IMG/VR virus record: IMGVR_UViG_3300011114_000214
Location: 1-40,601 of that record
Length of the DNA: 40,601 bases
Strand: one strand, 5' to 3'
From: a virus
Positions 33,303 to 39,580 of this stretch are shown here, in pieces. Numbering within the stretch: position 1 is the stretch's first letter; every line of letters starts with the position of its first letter. Under the pieces are notes generated by a model that worked only from the letters and a program-made list of their open reading frames with translations, was not told where the DNA came from and searched no databases. The position numbers and the translations under genes are program-made.

Positions 33303-33964
33303 GCCCTAGCCTCCTTTGTCGGTGGCGTATAAGTACCTTTCCACGCCGAATCTATCCCTATATTTTTTGCAATATTCGTACTATCGGCACTTGCAAACGG
33401 GAGCCTTGAAAATACATCTGGGTCAAGCATACGAAGCCCATGCAGTTTGCATATTGGGTTCCCGGACTTGTCGCATATAGAATTCATAGCTTCAGCGATT
33501 CTAACCCACCACAAAGAATTTCCAATTGCAGAGAAATTTCCACTTGAACCCAAACAAACTCTGGGCCAGTTTGTAGCCAATGACTGTAACCTTTCTATAG
33601 ACTCATGTAAGTGCCAAACAGGTGACCCAATCCATTTATTCTTTGCATCTTGCCAGGGCCACTCCTCAATAAGAGCATCATTCATCTCCTCCGTTCCATC
33701 AATAATGTCAGGAATTACAGCAAAATCAAAATTAGGAATTCTATGTAACTTCGCTACCCATTCGTAATATCTATTCCAATCGGTTACAGGCTCCCCGCTT
33801 CGCCAAGCAGAAAATGCTCCATTGTCAACCGCAAAACTTTGACAAACTTCAACGGCTACAGACAATTGGTGCGGGTCACGAAAACTTACAAAAGCATGAC
33901 CGCCGGAAATTGCTTGCGCGGCAGCCGTTGATGGATTAATTGGCAAACCGTGATAATGAATCAT
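33194..33964 (-). CDS. TGT-like (queuine tRNA-ribosyltransferase fold) phage protein
   Basis: 256 residues, starting MIHYHGLPINPSTAAAQAIS. GGHAFVSF and DNGAFSAW (resembling the DSGGF substrate-binding motif), DFAVIPDIIDGTEE, VCLGSSGNF, LHGLRMLDPDVF and SADSTN follow the order of motifs in tRNA-guanine transglycosylase-type TIM barrels and the DpdA-like phage branch. The C-terminal zinc cysteines of bacterial TGT are not visible. A base-exchange activity on tRNA or DNA is possible; the rest of a deazaguanine pathway is not in the window. GGGGAAATAA precedes the ATG. The C-terminus overlaps the next gene by 109 bases. Confidence 0.6.
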   Translation of the reverse strand: MIHYHGLPINPSTAAAQAISGGHAFVSFRDPHQLSVAVEVCQSFAVDNGAFSAWRSGEPVTDWNRYYEWVAKLHRIPNFDFAVIPDIIDGTEEMNDALIEEWPWQDAKNKWIGSPVWHLHESIERLQSLATNWPRVCLGSSGNFSAIGNSLWWVRIAEAMNSICDKSGNPICKLHGLRMLDPDVFSRLPFASADSTNIAKNIGIDSAWKGTYTPPTKEARAWIMRQRIESKQSMPFWKPQPIQECLLKNYSLLEGN

Positions 33965-34107
33965 TTATTTCCCCAACATTTCCAGCATAAATATAATGCG
34001 CGAGGAGCCACGCAATACAATAACTCTGCTTGTAATTTGCAGATGGCGCAAATCTTTTTACAATATGGATGCGTTTTAATCAAAACACCAAGCCTATTAA
34101 ATAACAT
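33961..34107 (-). CDS. small cysteine-rich (zinc ribbon-like) protein
   Basis: 48 residues if started at ATG 34107; the frame stays open to an ATG at 34188, which would add 27 Gly/His/Pro-rich residues whose DNA also encodes a better membrane protein in another frame. The body has YCKKICAICKLQAEL and YLCWKCWGNK, two CxxC pairs about 22 residues apart, suggesting a zinc ribbon. Its stop overlaps the TGT-like start as ATGA. Function unknown. Confidence 0.45.
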   Translation of the reverse strand: MLFNRLGVLIKTHPYCKKICAICKLQAELLYCVAPRALYLCWKCWGNK

Positions 34108-34202
34108 ATGATCACCATGATCACCACCACCGGGGTGATGGCCAGGAATATCATCAGCGCCTCGTGGTGCGAGAACCGGTGTTTCCATTTATTTTTAATC
34201 AT
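34080..34202 (-). CDS. 40-residue single-span membrane protein
   Basis: Product: MIKNKWKHRFSHHEALMIFL, then AITPVVVIMVIICYLIGLVF. A basic, His-rich 15-residue cytoplasmic start and one strong membrane span. Its ATG overlaps the stop of the upstream gene, and GGAGG lies nine bases upstream. The gene is shorter than common cut-offs. It lies in a different frame from the cysteine-rich gene, which it overlaps by 28 bases. Function unknown. Confidence 0.55.
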   Translation of the reverse strand: MIKNKWKHRFSHHEALMIFLAITPVVVIMVIICYLIGLVF

Positions 34203-34365
34203 TCTTCTTTACCTCCATCCATCCACAAGATTTCCCAGGACGATCATCTACAAATTTCTGAATTTCTTGTGCGGCCAGTTTTTCTGTCTCAAATGTGCCG
34301 ATAACTTTAGGACTCCCGTTCGGTAAGACTTGACCGATTGCCTCATACAAATTTTTAGCTTTCAT
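34195..34365 (-). CDS. small phage protein with basic/acidic mix, function unknown
   Basis: 56 residues from ATG 34365; GGAG lies six bases upstream, while the earlier ATG at 34377 overlaps the SSB stop and lacks a site. Sequence MKAKNLYEAIGQVLPNGSPK, then VIGTFETEKLAAQEIQKFVD. Beta-alpha character, no recognised domain. It directly follows SSB in the operon. Confidence 0.5.
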   Translation of the reverse strand: MKAKNLYEAIGQVLPNGSPKVIGTFETEKLAAQEIQKFVDDRPGKSCGWMEVKKND

Positions 34366-34376
34366 TTTATTCTCCA

Positions 34377-34793
34377 TCAGAATGGAATATCATCGATCAT
34401 GTCCTCAAACCCATGACCAGCTTCAACCTTCGCTGGAGCCTGGCGATCTCCGGCCTCCGGTGCCTTGCCCAGCATCTTCATCTCACTGGCCACGATCCCG
34501 GTGGTGTAGCGTTCGACTCCCGCCTTGTCGGTCCACTTCTTGGTTTCGAGTCTGCCTTCAATGTAGACAGAAGACCCCTTCCGTAGATAATTGGCAGCCA
34601 CTTCAGCAAGCTTTCTGTAGAAAGTTACGCGGTGCCACTCTGTATTCTCCTTGGACTCGCCGCTATTCTTATCCTTCCAGGACTCCGATGTTGCAACGGA
34701 CACCGACACAACAGAGTCTCCATTCTGCATATGGCGAACCTCCGGATCTTTACCAACATTGCCTAAAATTATTACTTTATTTACTGATGCCAT
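34377..34793 (-). CDS. ssb: single-stranded DNA-binding protein
   Basis: 138 residues from ATG 34793; AAGGAG lies just upstream and the sequence [20 protein letters not shown] is the standard SSB start (a longer form from 34832 would add 13 unrelated residues). The OB fold is followed by the conserved [18 protein letters not shown] and [15 protein letters not shown], a short linker, and the acidic tip MIDDIPF that contacts partner proteins such as the exonuclease and replication enzymes. It covers single strands in phage replication and recombination, next to ERF and YqaJ. Confidence 0.95.
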   Translation of the reverse strand: MASVNKVIILGNVGKDPEVRHMQNGDSVVSVSVATSESWKDKNSGESKENTEWHRVTFYRKLAEVAANYLRKGSSVYIEGRLETKKWTDKAGVERYTTGIVASEMKMLGKAPEAGDRQAPAKVEAGHGFEDMIDDIPF

Positions 34794-35379
34794 TTTTACT
34801 CTCCTTTTTATTTGCTCTGATTTGACGTACACAAGATGCTACGGTTCCATGGTTCATGCTCAGAAGTACAGCGATTCTATGTGGCATATATAGTTTCCCA
34901 GTGTTCGGGTCTATTTTCCCCATCATAAATTCAATCTCTGGCATTCTGCTTTTTACTGACTCGTGCCTAACGAACTCCTTCTGCGGGGTATTGCGCGGAC
35001 GTTGAATCCTTGGCGGCAGATGATTGTCAGTCCGGTACTCATCGATTATCTTGCGGCAATAATAGTACCTCAAAGTGTAGTTAATGGTGCTGAAAGATTC
35101 GGCGATCTCGATTAACGACTTACCTTTATCTATCATCTCCGACATTTCCTTGGCGTGTTTCGAGAATAGATTCTTGCGACCTCTCTTCTCATCGACACTA
35201 TCAATAAACATACTCGCTGCCTTCCCAGGGTATCTCAGCGACAGATACTTAATTTGAGCGGGGTAGTTGAATACTAGATCCAGTCTAGTGCTATCGCAGA
35301 CCAGCAATGGACTTGCTCTAGTGTACTCAACCGCCCAATGCACGGTCTTGGGGCAGTCGGAGAACATATCCTCAAACAT
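34777..35379 (-). CDS. conserved hypothetical protein with HTH-like segments
   Basis: 200 residues with a strong AAAGGAG site. The N-terminal third ([20 protein letters not shown]) is of unknown fold; the middle [20 protein letters not shown] with following [14 protein letters not shown] resembles a helix-turn-helix, and a second ([20 protein letters not shown]) lies near the end. A DNA-binding or replication-accessory role is possible. It overlaps the SSB gene by 17 bases and the upstream gene by 8. Confidence 0.5.
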   Translation of the reverse strand: MFEDMFSDCPKTVHWAVEYTRASPLLVCDSTRLDLVFNYPAQIKYLSLRYPGKAASMFIDSVDEKRGRKNLFSKHAKEMSEMIDKGKSLIEIAESFSTINYTLRYYYCRKIIDEYRTDNHLPPRIQRPRNTPQKEFVRHESVKSRMPEIEFMMGKIDPNTGKLYMPHRIAVLLSMNHGTVASCVRQIRANKKESKNGISK

Positions 35380-35791
35380 CGGCAGTCTCCTTTCCGTGAC
35401 CTAATATTGACCGCACTACAACAGAAGGCTGAACAAGTTCACTAGTAATTGGAGAATAAATATATTTAAAATTATCAGGGAAAGATTTCCATTTTCTATG
35501 ATCACTAAGGGCCATATCTAACCTCTCCGATAATATTGATGGTTCATTAAATGGTTCCGGTTCGCAATCCTCATCCGCTCCGTCCCATTCAAACATTTTT
35601 GCAGATCCTGGCCACAACACCCCTCCATTTTTTACTGTTTTAAACAAACAACCGAATGGACTTGTAATTTCATCTATCGTCCAAAATAGTTCAACTAAAT
35701 CAGTTGCTACGAAGAATCCAACCATTTCATCCCAATCGCCCAATTTATGGTCTTTGCTGCGTTTTAATTTGACAATGTATGCACTCATCAT
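35372..35791 (-). CDS. conserved small phage protein, function unknown
   Basis: 139 residues from ATG 35791 or 35788, overlapping the exonuclease stop (ATGATGA). Acidic, with several tryptophans (WDEMVGFFVATDLVELFWTI; KMFEWDGADEDCEPEPF). No catalytic motif seen. It could be a partner of the recombination enzymes. Confidence 0.55.
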   Translation of the reverse strand: MMSAYIVKLKRSKDHKLGDWDEMVGFFVATDLVELFWTIDEITSPFGCLFKTVKNGGVLWPGSAKMFEWDGADEDCEPEPFNEPSILSERLDMALSDHRKWKSFPDNFKYIYSPITSELVQPSVVVRSILGHGKETADV

Positions 35792-36390
35792 TTCCCCCAG
35801 TTCAAAAGTTTTTGATACATCTGATCCGCTTCCCGCAAAAATGTCTCAACCTCAAGTTTTAGTGCCAGGATGTAGTCTTCGTCACGCACGACCCTATAAA
35901 CGTAAAGGCTCAGATTGTCTGGAAGATCTGGAGAGTAGGAGCAGAAGTCAAACCACTCCCTGCCTGTTACCCACAGGCACCCTTGCACTTGCGCCCGGTG
36001 ACCTGATGGATACCCTCCAGCCTGGATAGTTTCGATCTGGACATGAGGAAGTACCGACTTGATCTCGCACCCGCCTGTATAACCAATCAACCCATCCGGC
36101 GAGCAACCAGCCATGATAGATGCATGGGGTACGAAGCCAACCTCCTCAACAATGTTACCAGTGGTGGACTCATATGCCATACGAGCGAACGGCTCCTGTT
36201 CTGTTCCCCGATCCGTATGGGCGTTGGAGAATGATTCAGCCACCTTGCCGGTCAATCGTTCGGTGACGATCTTGAGCATATACTTTTTGCGAGTAATGCC
36301 TTGACCCTTGGCCAGGACATCAGCAAAACATGATGCTGTAGCACGGCCCCTCCGGGCCTCAAACCACTCATCCGATCCTTGGATATCCAT
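35788..36390 (-). CDS. YqaJ/lambda-exonuclease-type recombination nuclease
   Basis: 200 residues. Order of motifs: GSDEWFEARRGRATAS (start, with R substrate contacts), DRGTEQEPFARMAYE (helix with E64), AGCSPDGLI with D99, GCEIKS with E109 and K111, and HRAQVQGCLWVTG with Q134/Q136. D-E-x-K is the PD-(D/E)xK core of YqaJ and lambda exonuclease. It digests one strand at DNA ends to give single strands for the ERF annealase coded upstream; the SSB follows. The ATG overlaps the ERF stop by one base. Confidence 0.9.
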   Translation of the reverse strand: MDIQGSDEWFEARRGRATASCFADVLAKGQGITRKKYMLKIVTERLTGKVAESFSNAHTDRGTEQEPFARMAYESTTGNIVEEVGFVPHASIMAGCSPDGLIGYTGGCEIKSVLPHVQIETIQAGGYPSGHRAQVQGCLWVTGREWFDFCSYSPDLPDNLSLYVYRVVRDEDYILALKLEVETFLREADQMYQKLLNWGK

Positions 36391-37004
36391 TATTTCACCG
36401 CCTTGTCGATAAACTCCAAATGATCAAGAAGTACCCGCTTTAGCAGGGTCGCAGATCCCAAGTCTTTCACTTCTTGGCAAGCTTTTAAAGCTTTGTGCCA
36501 CTCTATTTTCGCGGCAGCATTCGTAAGGCAAGCTTTAATGCTGAAACTGAACCTATCAAAATCTTCTTTAGATATCAACTCCAGATCCTCCTCTTGATAC
36601 CGGCTCTCCTCATTTTCGCCGGTTTCGATTTCAAATAACTTTAAGACCGCGTATTTTTTGGCGTACGAGATAGCCTTCCCTGGAGCCTTGTCGGCGTTGT
36701 CCATTGCGTGGGCCTCAATGATTATAGTCACCTTGTCGTTCGGCTCATCTGCATTCACAAACTCAAACGAATAGGTCGCATCGTAACGAAACTGCTTTGA
36801 CCCCTCTTCCTTCGGATGAGTCTCCGACTTTATCAAGGTGGGGACACAAATAATTCCATGCTCGACCAGATGCCTACGGAGTATCCCGGTAACGGCATCG
36901 TGGCTCACGGCAGCATACGAACCACCTCCGGTGCTGACACTCCTGTCCTTTTTAATGTAGTCAATCTCCTTCCGAACCGCGTTAATTTTCTGATAAATAT
37001 TCAT
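36390..37004 (-). CDS. ERF-family single-strand annealing protein
   Basis: 204 residues, AGGAG upstream. The N-terminus IYQKINAVRKEIDYIKKDRS and GGGSYAAVSHDAVTGILRRH give the ERF substrate-binding part; the central AMDNADKAPGKAISYAKKYA followed by VLKLFEIETGE is diagnostic for ERF recombinases. It anneals complementary single strands for phage recombination and concatemer formation. It is next to the exonuclease as usual. The C-terminal 60 residues are variable. Confidence 0.92.
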   Translation of the reverse strand: MNIYQKINAVRKEIDYIKKDRSVSTGGGSYAAVSHDAVTGILRRHLVEHGIICVPTLIKSETHPKEEGSKQFRYDATYSFEFVNADEPNDKVTIIIEAHAMDNADKAPGKAISYAKKYAVLKLFEIETGENEESRYQEEDLELISKEDFDRFSFSIKACLTNAAAKIEWHKALKACQEVKDLGSATLLKRVLLDHLEFIDKAVK

Positions 37005-37177
37005 TATTTATTACTCCTGTTTTGTTGTTGATAATTTAATTCGGTAGAGTCATCGATCCACTGGTCCAGCAATTCAACGAAATGCTCCTTGCAGACCCAG
37101 CCGCCATCGTTGAGGATGATCATGGCCGCATCATTTACCTGGCTTTCGCTGGGGGCATACGATTGATATGATTTCAT
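37004..37177 (-). CDS. small phage protein, 57 residues, function unknown
   Basis: MKSYQSYAPSESQVNDAAMI, then ILNDGGWVCKEHFVELLDQW and IDDSTELNYQQQNRSNK. GGAG lies nine bases upstream and the TAA shares one base with the ERF start. It is too short for usual ORF cut-offs but has RBS, coupling and good codon use. No family is recognised. Confidence 0.6.
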   Translation of the reverse strand: MKSYQSYAPSESQVNDAAMIILNDGGWVCKEHFVELLDQWIDDSTELNYQQQNRSNK

Positions 37178-37178
37178 T

Positions 37179-37445
37179 TTAGTAATCTCCTTTGTTGATA
37201 GATGCGGCTTGACCCCGTCTAGGATCGTCTAGGATCTCGTCCAGTGCGCTATCGCCACCTTTTGAGTCATACGCACGTTGACGGATTTCCTCTTGATCTT
37301 CGGCCCTCTCAACGATTTCCCTGTAAGAATCAAGCAACGCCTCGCGTGTCTCAGGATCTGAGACGTTATTAAAACTAAGAATGCTTCTGGCAACCCCAAG
37401 CTGGTACTGGGTAACTTGCTGCTCGATGATGTCTTTTAAAATCAT
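37179..37445 (-). CDS. small acidic phage protein, function unknown
   Basis: 88 residues; GGAG upstream. Sequence MILKDIIEQQVTQYQLGVAR followed by a long acidic helix (ETREALLDSYREIVERAEDQ). Strongly acidic small proteins of this sort are common in early phage operons and can act as anti-host factors or protein partners, but nothing specific can be said. Confidence 0.55.
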   Translation of the reverse strand: MILKDIIEQQVTQYQLGVARSILSFNNVSDPETREALLDSYREIVERAEDQEEIRQRAYDSKGGDSALDEILDDPRRGQAASINKGDY

Positions 37446-37446
37446 T

Positions 37447-37584
37447 TTATACTCCGCAGTTATCGATTGATGAAACGAGTGCCAGGCCCAGAACTATCAC
37501 GGCTATCAGTAAGAATGGTATAGGATCGAACTCAGGCACCCACTTGTTATTAAGGTCACTTCCGTATTTGTCGTATTTGCTCAT
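37447..37584 (-). CDS. 45-residue single-span membrane protein
   Basis: MSKYDKYGSDLNNKWVPEFD, then PIPFLLIAVIVLGLALVSSI. GGAG lies upstream (GGAGATACAAA-ATG) and the stop is 1 base from the next start. One membrane segment (24-40), polar N-terminus. Early phage membrane proteins often serve in exclusion or anti-host functions; no specific call. Confidence 0.55.
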   Translation of the reverse strand: MSKYDKYGSDLNNKWVPEFDPIPFLLIAVIVLGLALVSSIDNCGV

Positions 37585-37601
37585 TTTGTATCTCCAGAGA
37601 A

Positions 37602-37619
37602 TCCTCCCCGAAGGGAGGA
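37602..37619 (-). promoter_or_regulatory. stable hairpin with UUCG loop in the early operon
   Basis: On the minus strand TCCTCCC-TTCG-GGGAGGA forms a seven-pair stem with the very stable cUUCGg tetraloop, between two early genes. A T-rich run follows only on the plus strand (after 37620). In the leftward transcript it may protect mRNA ends or attenuate; on the plus strand it could terminate transcripts entering the operon from the left. Confidence 0.6.
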
Positions 37620-37626
37620 GGGTTTG

Positions 37627-37833
37627 TTATTTAAGACTTAGTTGAATAGACTTCTTTGCGTATCCTAAACTTCTGACTGGCGAGTATTTAGAAGTTATTG
37701 TGTTATGTATCAAGTATTCATTCTTGCCATTTCCAGAACATCCTAAAGATCCATTTACGATTATGAATTGTGTTTTAACACCGTCTTTAAAAGACTCGAA
37801 GTATCCGTTGCGAACTCTCTTGAACTCTATCAT
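37627..37833 (-). CDS. first gene of the leftward operon, small basic protein, unknown
   Basis: 68 residues from ATG 37833, chosen because GGAG lies just upstream (a longer frame from 37938 runs through the promoter region). Sequence MIEFKRVRNGYFESFKDGVK, then NGSLGCSGNGKNEYLIHNTI. Beta-rich, basic. No domain recognised. Confidence 0.55.
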   Translation of the reverse strand: MIEFKRVRNGYFESFKDGVKTQFIIVNGSLGCSGNGKNEYLIHNTITSKYSPVRSLGYAKKSIQLSLK

Positions 37834-37871
37834 TTTGCATCTCCAGGTTAAGTTGTTTGTTGCACAGAAGA

Positions 37872-37900
37872 ATATTATCTTAGGTAAAATTAAATTGCAA
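37872..37900 (-). promoter_or_regulatory. candidate leftward early promoter
   Basis: On the minus strand TTGCAA (37900-37895), 17 bases, TAATAT (37877-37872); GATAAT with a 15-base spacer is the alternative -10. Start would be near 37865, leaving about 30 bases of leader to the ATG at 37833. TTGCAA is self-complementary and is also the -35 of the rightward promoter 30 bases away. Confidence 0.45.
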
Positions 37901-37924
37901 CACCATTGTGCATAAATAAATCGC

Positions 37925-37954
37925 TTGCAACTGTACAATTATTGTGGTTACAAT
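37925..37954 (+). promoter_or_regulatory. rightward promoter of the Cro-size regulator
   Basis: TTGCAA (37925-37930), 18 bases, TACAAT (37949-37954; 5 of 6 to consensus). Initiation is expected 6-7 bases downstream at about 37960-37961, that is on or next to the A of the regulator ATG (37960). No ribosome site precedes the ATG, so the mRNA is probably leaderless, as lambda cI from its maintenance promoter. Confidence 0.55.
37935..37954. promoter_or_regulatory. operator-like ACAAT/ATTGT/ACAAT array
   Basis: ACAAT-T-ATTGT (37935-37945) and ATTGT-GGTT-ACAAT (37941-37954) form two overlapping perfect dyads sharing the middle half-site; the last half-site overlaps the -10 of the rightward promoter. 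TTGCAAC copies at 37895 and 37925 are further repeats. Likely the autoregulatory site of the HTH protein downstream. Confidence 0.5.
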
Positions 37955-37959
37955 ACTGG

Positions 37960-38148
37960 ATGAATAAAAAAGAACTTATAGAATTGTTGGGGGGAACCGC
38001 AGAAAGGGCGGCAACAAAGCTTGGATACAGTCACAGAAACAGTGTCCAGCGTTTCCCAGATGAGTTGACTGCTAGTCAGGTCAATGTTGTTTTATTAAGA
38101 ATGAGGGCTGTCAGAATACCTATCCCTCAAAATTGGAGATTAAAATGA
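37960..38148 (+). CDS. Cro-size transcriptional regulator
   Basis: 62 residues from ATG 37960; the frame opens earlier (from 37906) but into the promoter. Sequence MNKKELIELLGGTAERAATK, then LGYSHRNSVQRFPDELTASQ, VNVVLLRMRAVRIPIPQNW. The first half reads as helix-turn-helix with AERAATKLGYSHRNSVQRFP, like Cro/YdaS-type proteins. It is divergently placed against the early operon and likely represses one or both promoters. The start has no ribosome site. Its stop overlaps the next gene's start (ATGA). Confidence 0.7.
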   Translation: MNKKELIELLGGTAERAATKLGYSHRNSVQRFPDELTASQVNVVLLRMRAVRIPIPQNWRLK

Positions 38149-38369
38149 AATCACAGAAACTTAGGTTGTTAGAATGGCTAAAGAAGCACGGCAGTGTCAC
38201 TCGTATACAGGCATATGAGAAGCTTGGAATCTTTGAACTGTCTCGCCGGTTGTCAGAGTTACAGGCTGATGGCCATATCATAGATAGATCTATGAGGGTT
38301 TATGTCAAGAACCGGTTTGGAGAAGAAATTAAGGTAGGAAAGTCTTTTCTTATTAAAGCAAAATACTGA
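38145..38369 (+). CDS. winged-helix DNA-binding protein (HTH_39-like)
   Basis: 74 residues from ATG 38145 (GGAG upstream, ATGA overlap with the regulator). Sequence KLRLLEWLKKHGSVTRIQAY, EKLGIFELSRRLSELQADGH matches the HTH_39 family of small phage proteins (LL-x-LK-x-HG-S-[IV]-T-x-x-A followed by L-x-I-x-x-L-[AS]-x-R-[IL]-S-E-L). A basic wing follows (VKNRFGEEIKVGKSF). It may regulate the downstream replication gene. Confidence 0.75.
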   Translation: MKSQKLRLLEWLKKHGSVTRIQAYEKLGIFELSRRLSELQADGHIIDRSMRVYVKNRFGEEIKVGKSFLIKAKY

Positions 38370-38375
38370 TATAAT
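38367..38375 (+). promoter_or_regulatory. extended -10 promoter of the structured leader
   Basis: TGATATAAT (38367-38375) is a perfect extended -10 (TGnTATAAT) one base after the preceding stop; a -35-like TTCTTA lies 17 bases upstream (3 of 6). Transcripts should begin about 38380-38383, exactly where the first stem-loop starts. Confidence 0.6.
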
Positions 38376-38379
38376 CACC

Positions 38380-38513
38380 CTGCCTGGATTCGCAAACTGG
38401 GCAGCCAACGGAGTACCAAATGCAAATAACTAGTATCTTTTATGATGGGACCAGGGCGAAACGCCTATGCTCCGTTGCGGCTATTGTCTGTCGGGTTGCT
38501 CCCGGCTCCCATC
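38380..38513 (+). ncRNA. structured RNA leader, candidate C4-like antisense/leader RNA
   Basis: Stem 1: CTGCCTGG (38380-38387) with CTGGGCAG (38397-38404), eight pairs with two G-U. Stem 2: CAACGGAG (38406-38413) with CTCCGTTG (38470-38477), eight perfect pairs plus two more inward, enclosing a small GGCG-AAA-CGCC hairpin (38455-38465). Stem 3: CGGG-TTGCT-CCCG (38492-38504). The segment 38444-38462 in the stem 2 loop is complementary to 38495-38513 at 15 of 19 positions, including GATGGGA with TCCCATC, which ends four bases before the AAGGA of the next gene. This self-complementarity around a ribosome site recalls phage C4 antisense RNA, but family membership is not established. Confidence 0.5.
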
Positions 38514-38528
38514 GAAAAGGATATTAAA

Positions 38529-39353
38529 ATGCATTACTATAAATTCAATATCGCTGATTACCGCAAGGACACGGTCCACCTGACCCCGATGGAGCATTAC
38601 ATCTACCGGAGTCTGATCGATTGGTACTACCTGGACGAACTTCCAATACCGAAAGAAACCCATTCGGTTACCCGCCGGTTATGCCTGGGTATTGAGTCGG
38701 TTCCGCAGTTACAGAATGTTCTCAACGATTTCTTTAAATTGACCGATTCCGGTTATGAACATAAAAGAATTGTTCTCGAAATTGCTGAGTACCATAGCAT
38801 TTCTGAAATAAATAAGGTCAATGGTAAGAAGGGTGGGCGGCCTCCAAAGCCAATAGCAGCAGTAGAGAAAACCCATCCGGTTAATTCCGCTAACCGAAAT
38901 GAAAGCGAACGTAACCCTAACCAAGAACCATTAACCATAAACCAAGAACCATTAACCAATAATAAAATACATACGCATCTATCGATGCTTCTCAATGTTG
39001 GAGTTGAAAAACAAATAGCAAAAGACTGGCTGTCGATAAGGAAGATCAAAAGACTTCCCCTTACAGAAACCGCATTTGATTCTATTTCCAAAAAGATTCT
39101 GGGTGCCGGGCTGACAATGAACGCCGGTATAAAGATTTGTGTTGAGCAGGGGTGGGCTGGTTTTAGTGCGGACTGGCTGAGTTCTGTCCCAGAGCTGAAG
39201 GTGAGCGGTCCGTTTGTTCACTGGTTTGATACGGAAGAAGCAACGTATGAAAGGGCAAGAAAGGAAGGAGTGTCAACTGAAGGTGTCGATCTTGGAACAT
39301 TGCGAGTGAGGGTGAATGATGTTATACAATCAAAAAAGCAACAACGAGCTTGA
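38529..39353 (+). CDS. DUF1376 (YdaU-type) replication protein
   Basis: 274 residues from ATG 38529, with AAGGA eight bases upstream; the frame is open from 38442, but those 29 codons lie in the structured leader. The N-terminus MHYYKFNIADYRKDTVHLTP, then EHYIYRSLIDWYYLDELPIP is diagnostic of DUF1376, the winged-helix domain of phage replication initiators. A KKGGRPPK linker and two NQEPLT repeats (about 131-146) lead to a C-terminal domain (WLSIRKIKRLPLTETAFDSI, AGIKICVEQGWAGFSADWL). It probably binds the origin, perhaps the repeats in its own gene, and loads the helicase. No helicase gene is in the window. Confidence 0.85.
   Translation: MHYYKFNIADYRKDTVHLTPMEHYIYRSLIDWYYLDELPIPKETHSVTRRLCLGIESVPQLQNVLNDFFKLTDSGYEHKRIVLEIAEYHSISEINKVNGKKGGRPPKPIAAVEKTHPVNSANRNESERNPNQEPLTINQEPLTNNKIHTHLSMLLNVGVEKQIAKDWLSIRKIKRLPLTETAFDSISKKILGAGLTMNAGIKICVEQGWAGFSADWLSSVPELKVSGPFVHWFDTEEATYERARKEGVSTEGVDLGTLRVRVNDVIQSKKQQRA
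38919..38958 (+). repeat. tandem 19-bp repeats inside the replication gene (candidate origin)
   Basis: AACCAAGAACCATTAACCA occurs at 38919-38937 and 38940-38958 (21-base period), in a strand-asymmetric A/C-rich stretch with related AACC steps just before, followed by the A/T-rich AATAATAAAATACATAC. This recalls iterons within lambda O. The repeats encode NQEPLT-type linkers. Confidence 0.5.
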
Positions 39354-39579
39354 GAAGGCTCGTGATTTTGTCAGATGCCAGATTGGGTCTTGCCATGGAA
39401 GCGCAATACTGACAGCAAGCAAATTGAATGTTTGCCGGGAGCATTACGACAACTTCCATACAAGCGAGGCGTTGAAGTGGAACCTTAAAATTGGTCTTGA
39501 TACTGTGGATAAGCGCAAGGATTTCGTGTCTACAAATATCAGGCAAACAATTAAATCAATCAAAACAACTGGAGTCTAA
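39316..39579 (+). CDS. small phage protein with cysteine/histidine motif
   Basis: 87 residues. A ribosome site (GAGGGTGA) precedes ATG 39316 (39319 possible). The N-terminal region holds RCQIGSCHGSA and VCREHYDNF, a C-x4-C then C-x2-H arrangement that could bind zinc, followed by basic helices. It overlaps the replication gene end by 38 bases. A familiar position for small early phage proteins, no function known. Confidence 0.6.
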   Translation: MMLYNQKSNNELEKARDFVRCQIGSCHGSAILTASKLNVCREHYDNFHTSEALKWNLKIGLDTVDKRKDFVSTNIRQTIKSIKTTGV

Positions 39580-39580
39580 A

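Noticed and set aside
33961-34188. 75-residue form starting METPVLAPRG for the cysteine-rich gene
   Set aside because: The first 27 residues are Gly/His/Pro-rich and are the out-of-frame reading of a good membrane protein; a start at 34107 is preferred, though not proven.
34382-34825. 147-residue plus-strand ORF opposite the SSB gene
   Set aside because: Antisense shadow of SSB; low-complexity Pro/Ser/Cys product, no ribosome site, while SSB is certain.
37906-37959. 18-residue N-terminal extension of the regulator
   Set aside because: It would run through the promoter and operator; no ribosome site, and the HTH domain is complete from 37960.
38380-38520. tRNA, group I intron or HEARO-type element
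   Set aside because: No acceptor stem with CCA or T-loop (GTTCGAATC), no intron core motifs and no adjacent nuclease gene.
38442-38528. 29-residue N-terminal extension of the DUF1376 protein
   Set aside because: Those codons fall in the structured leader; DUF1376 begins at MHYYKFNIADY with a ribosome site before 38529.
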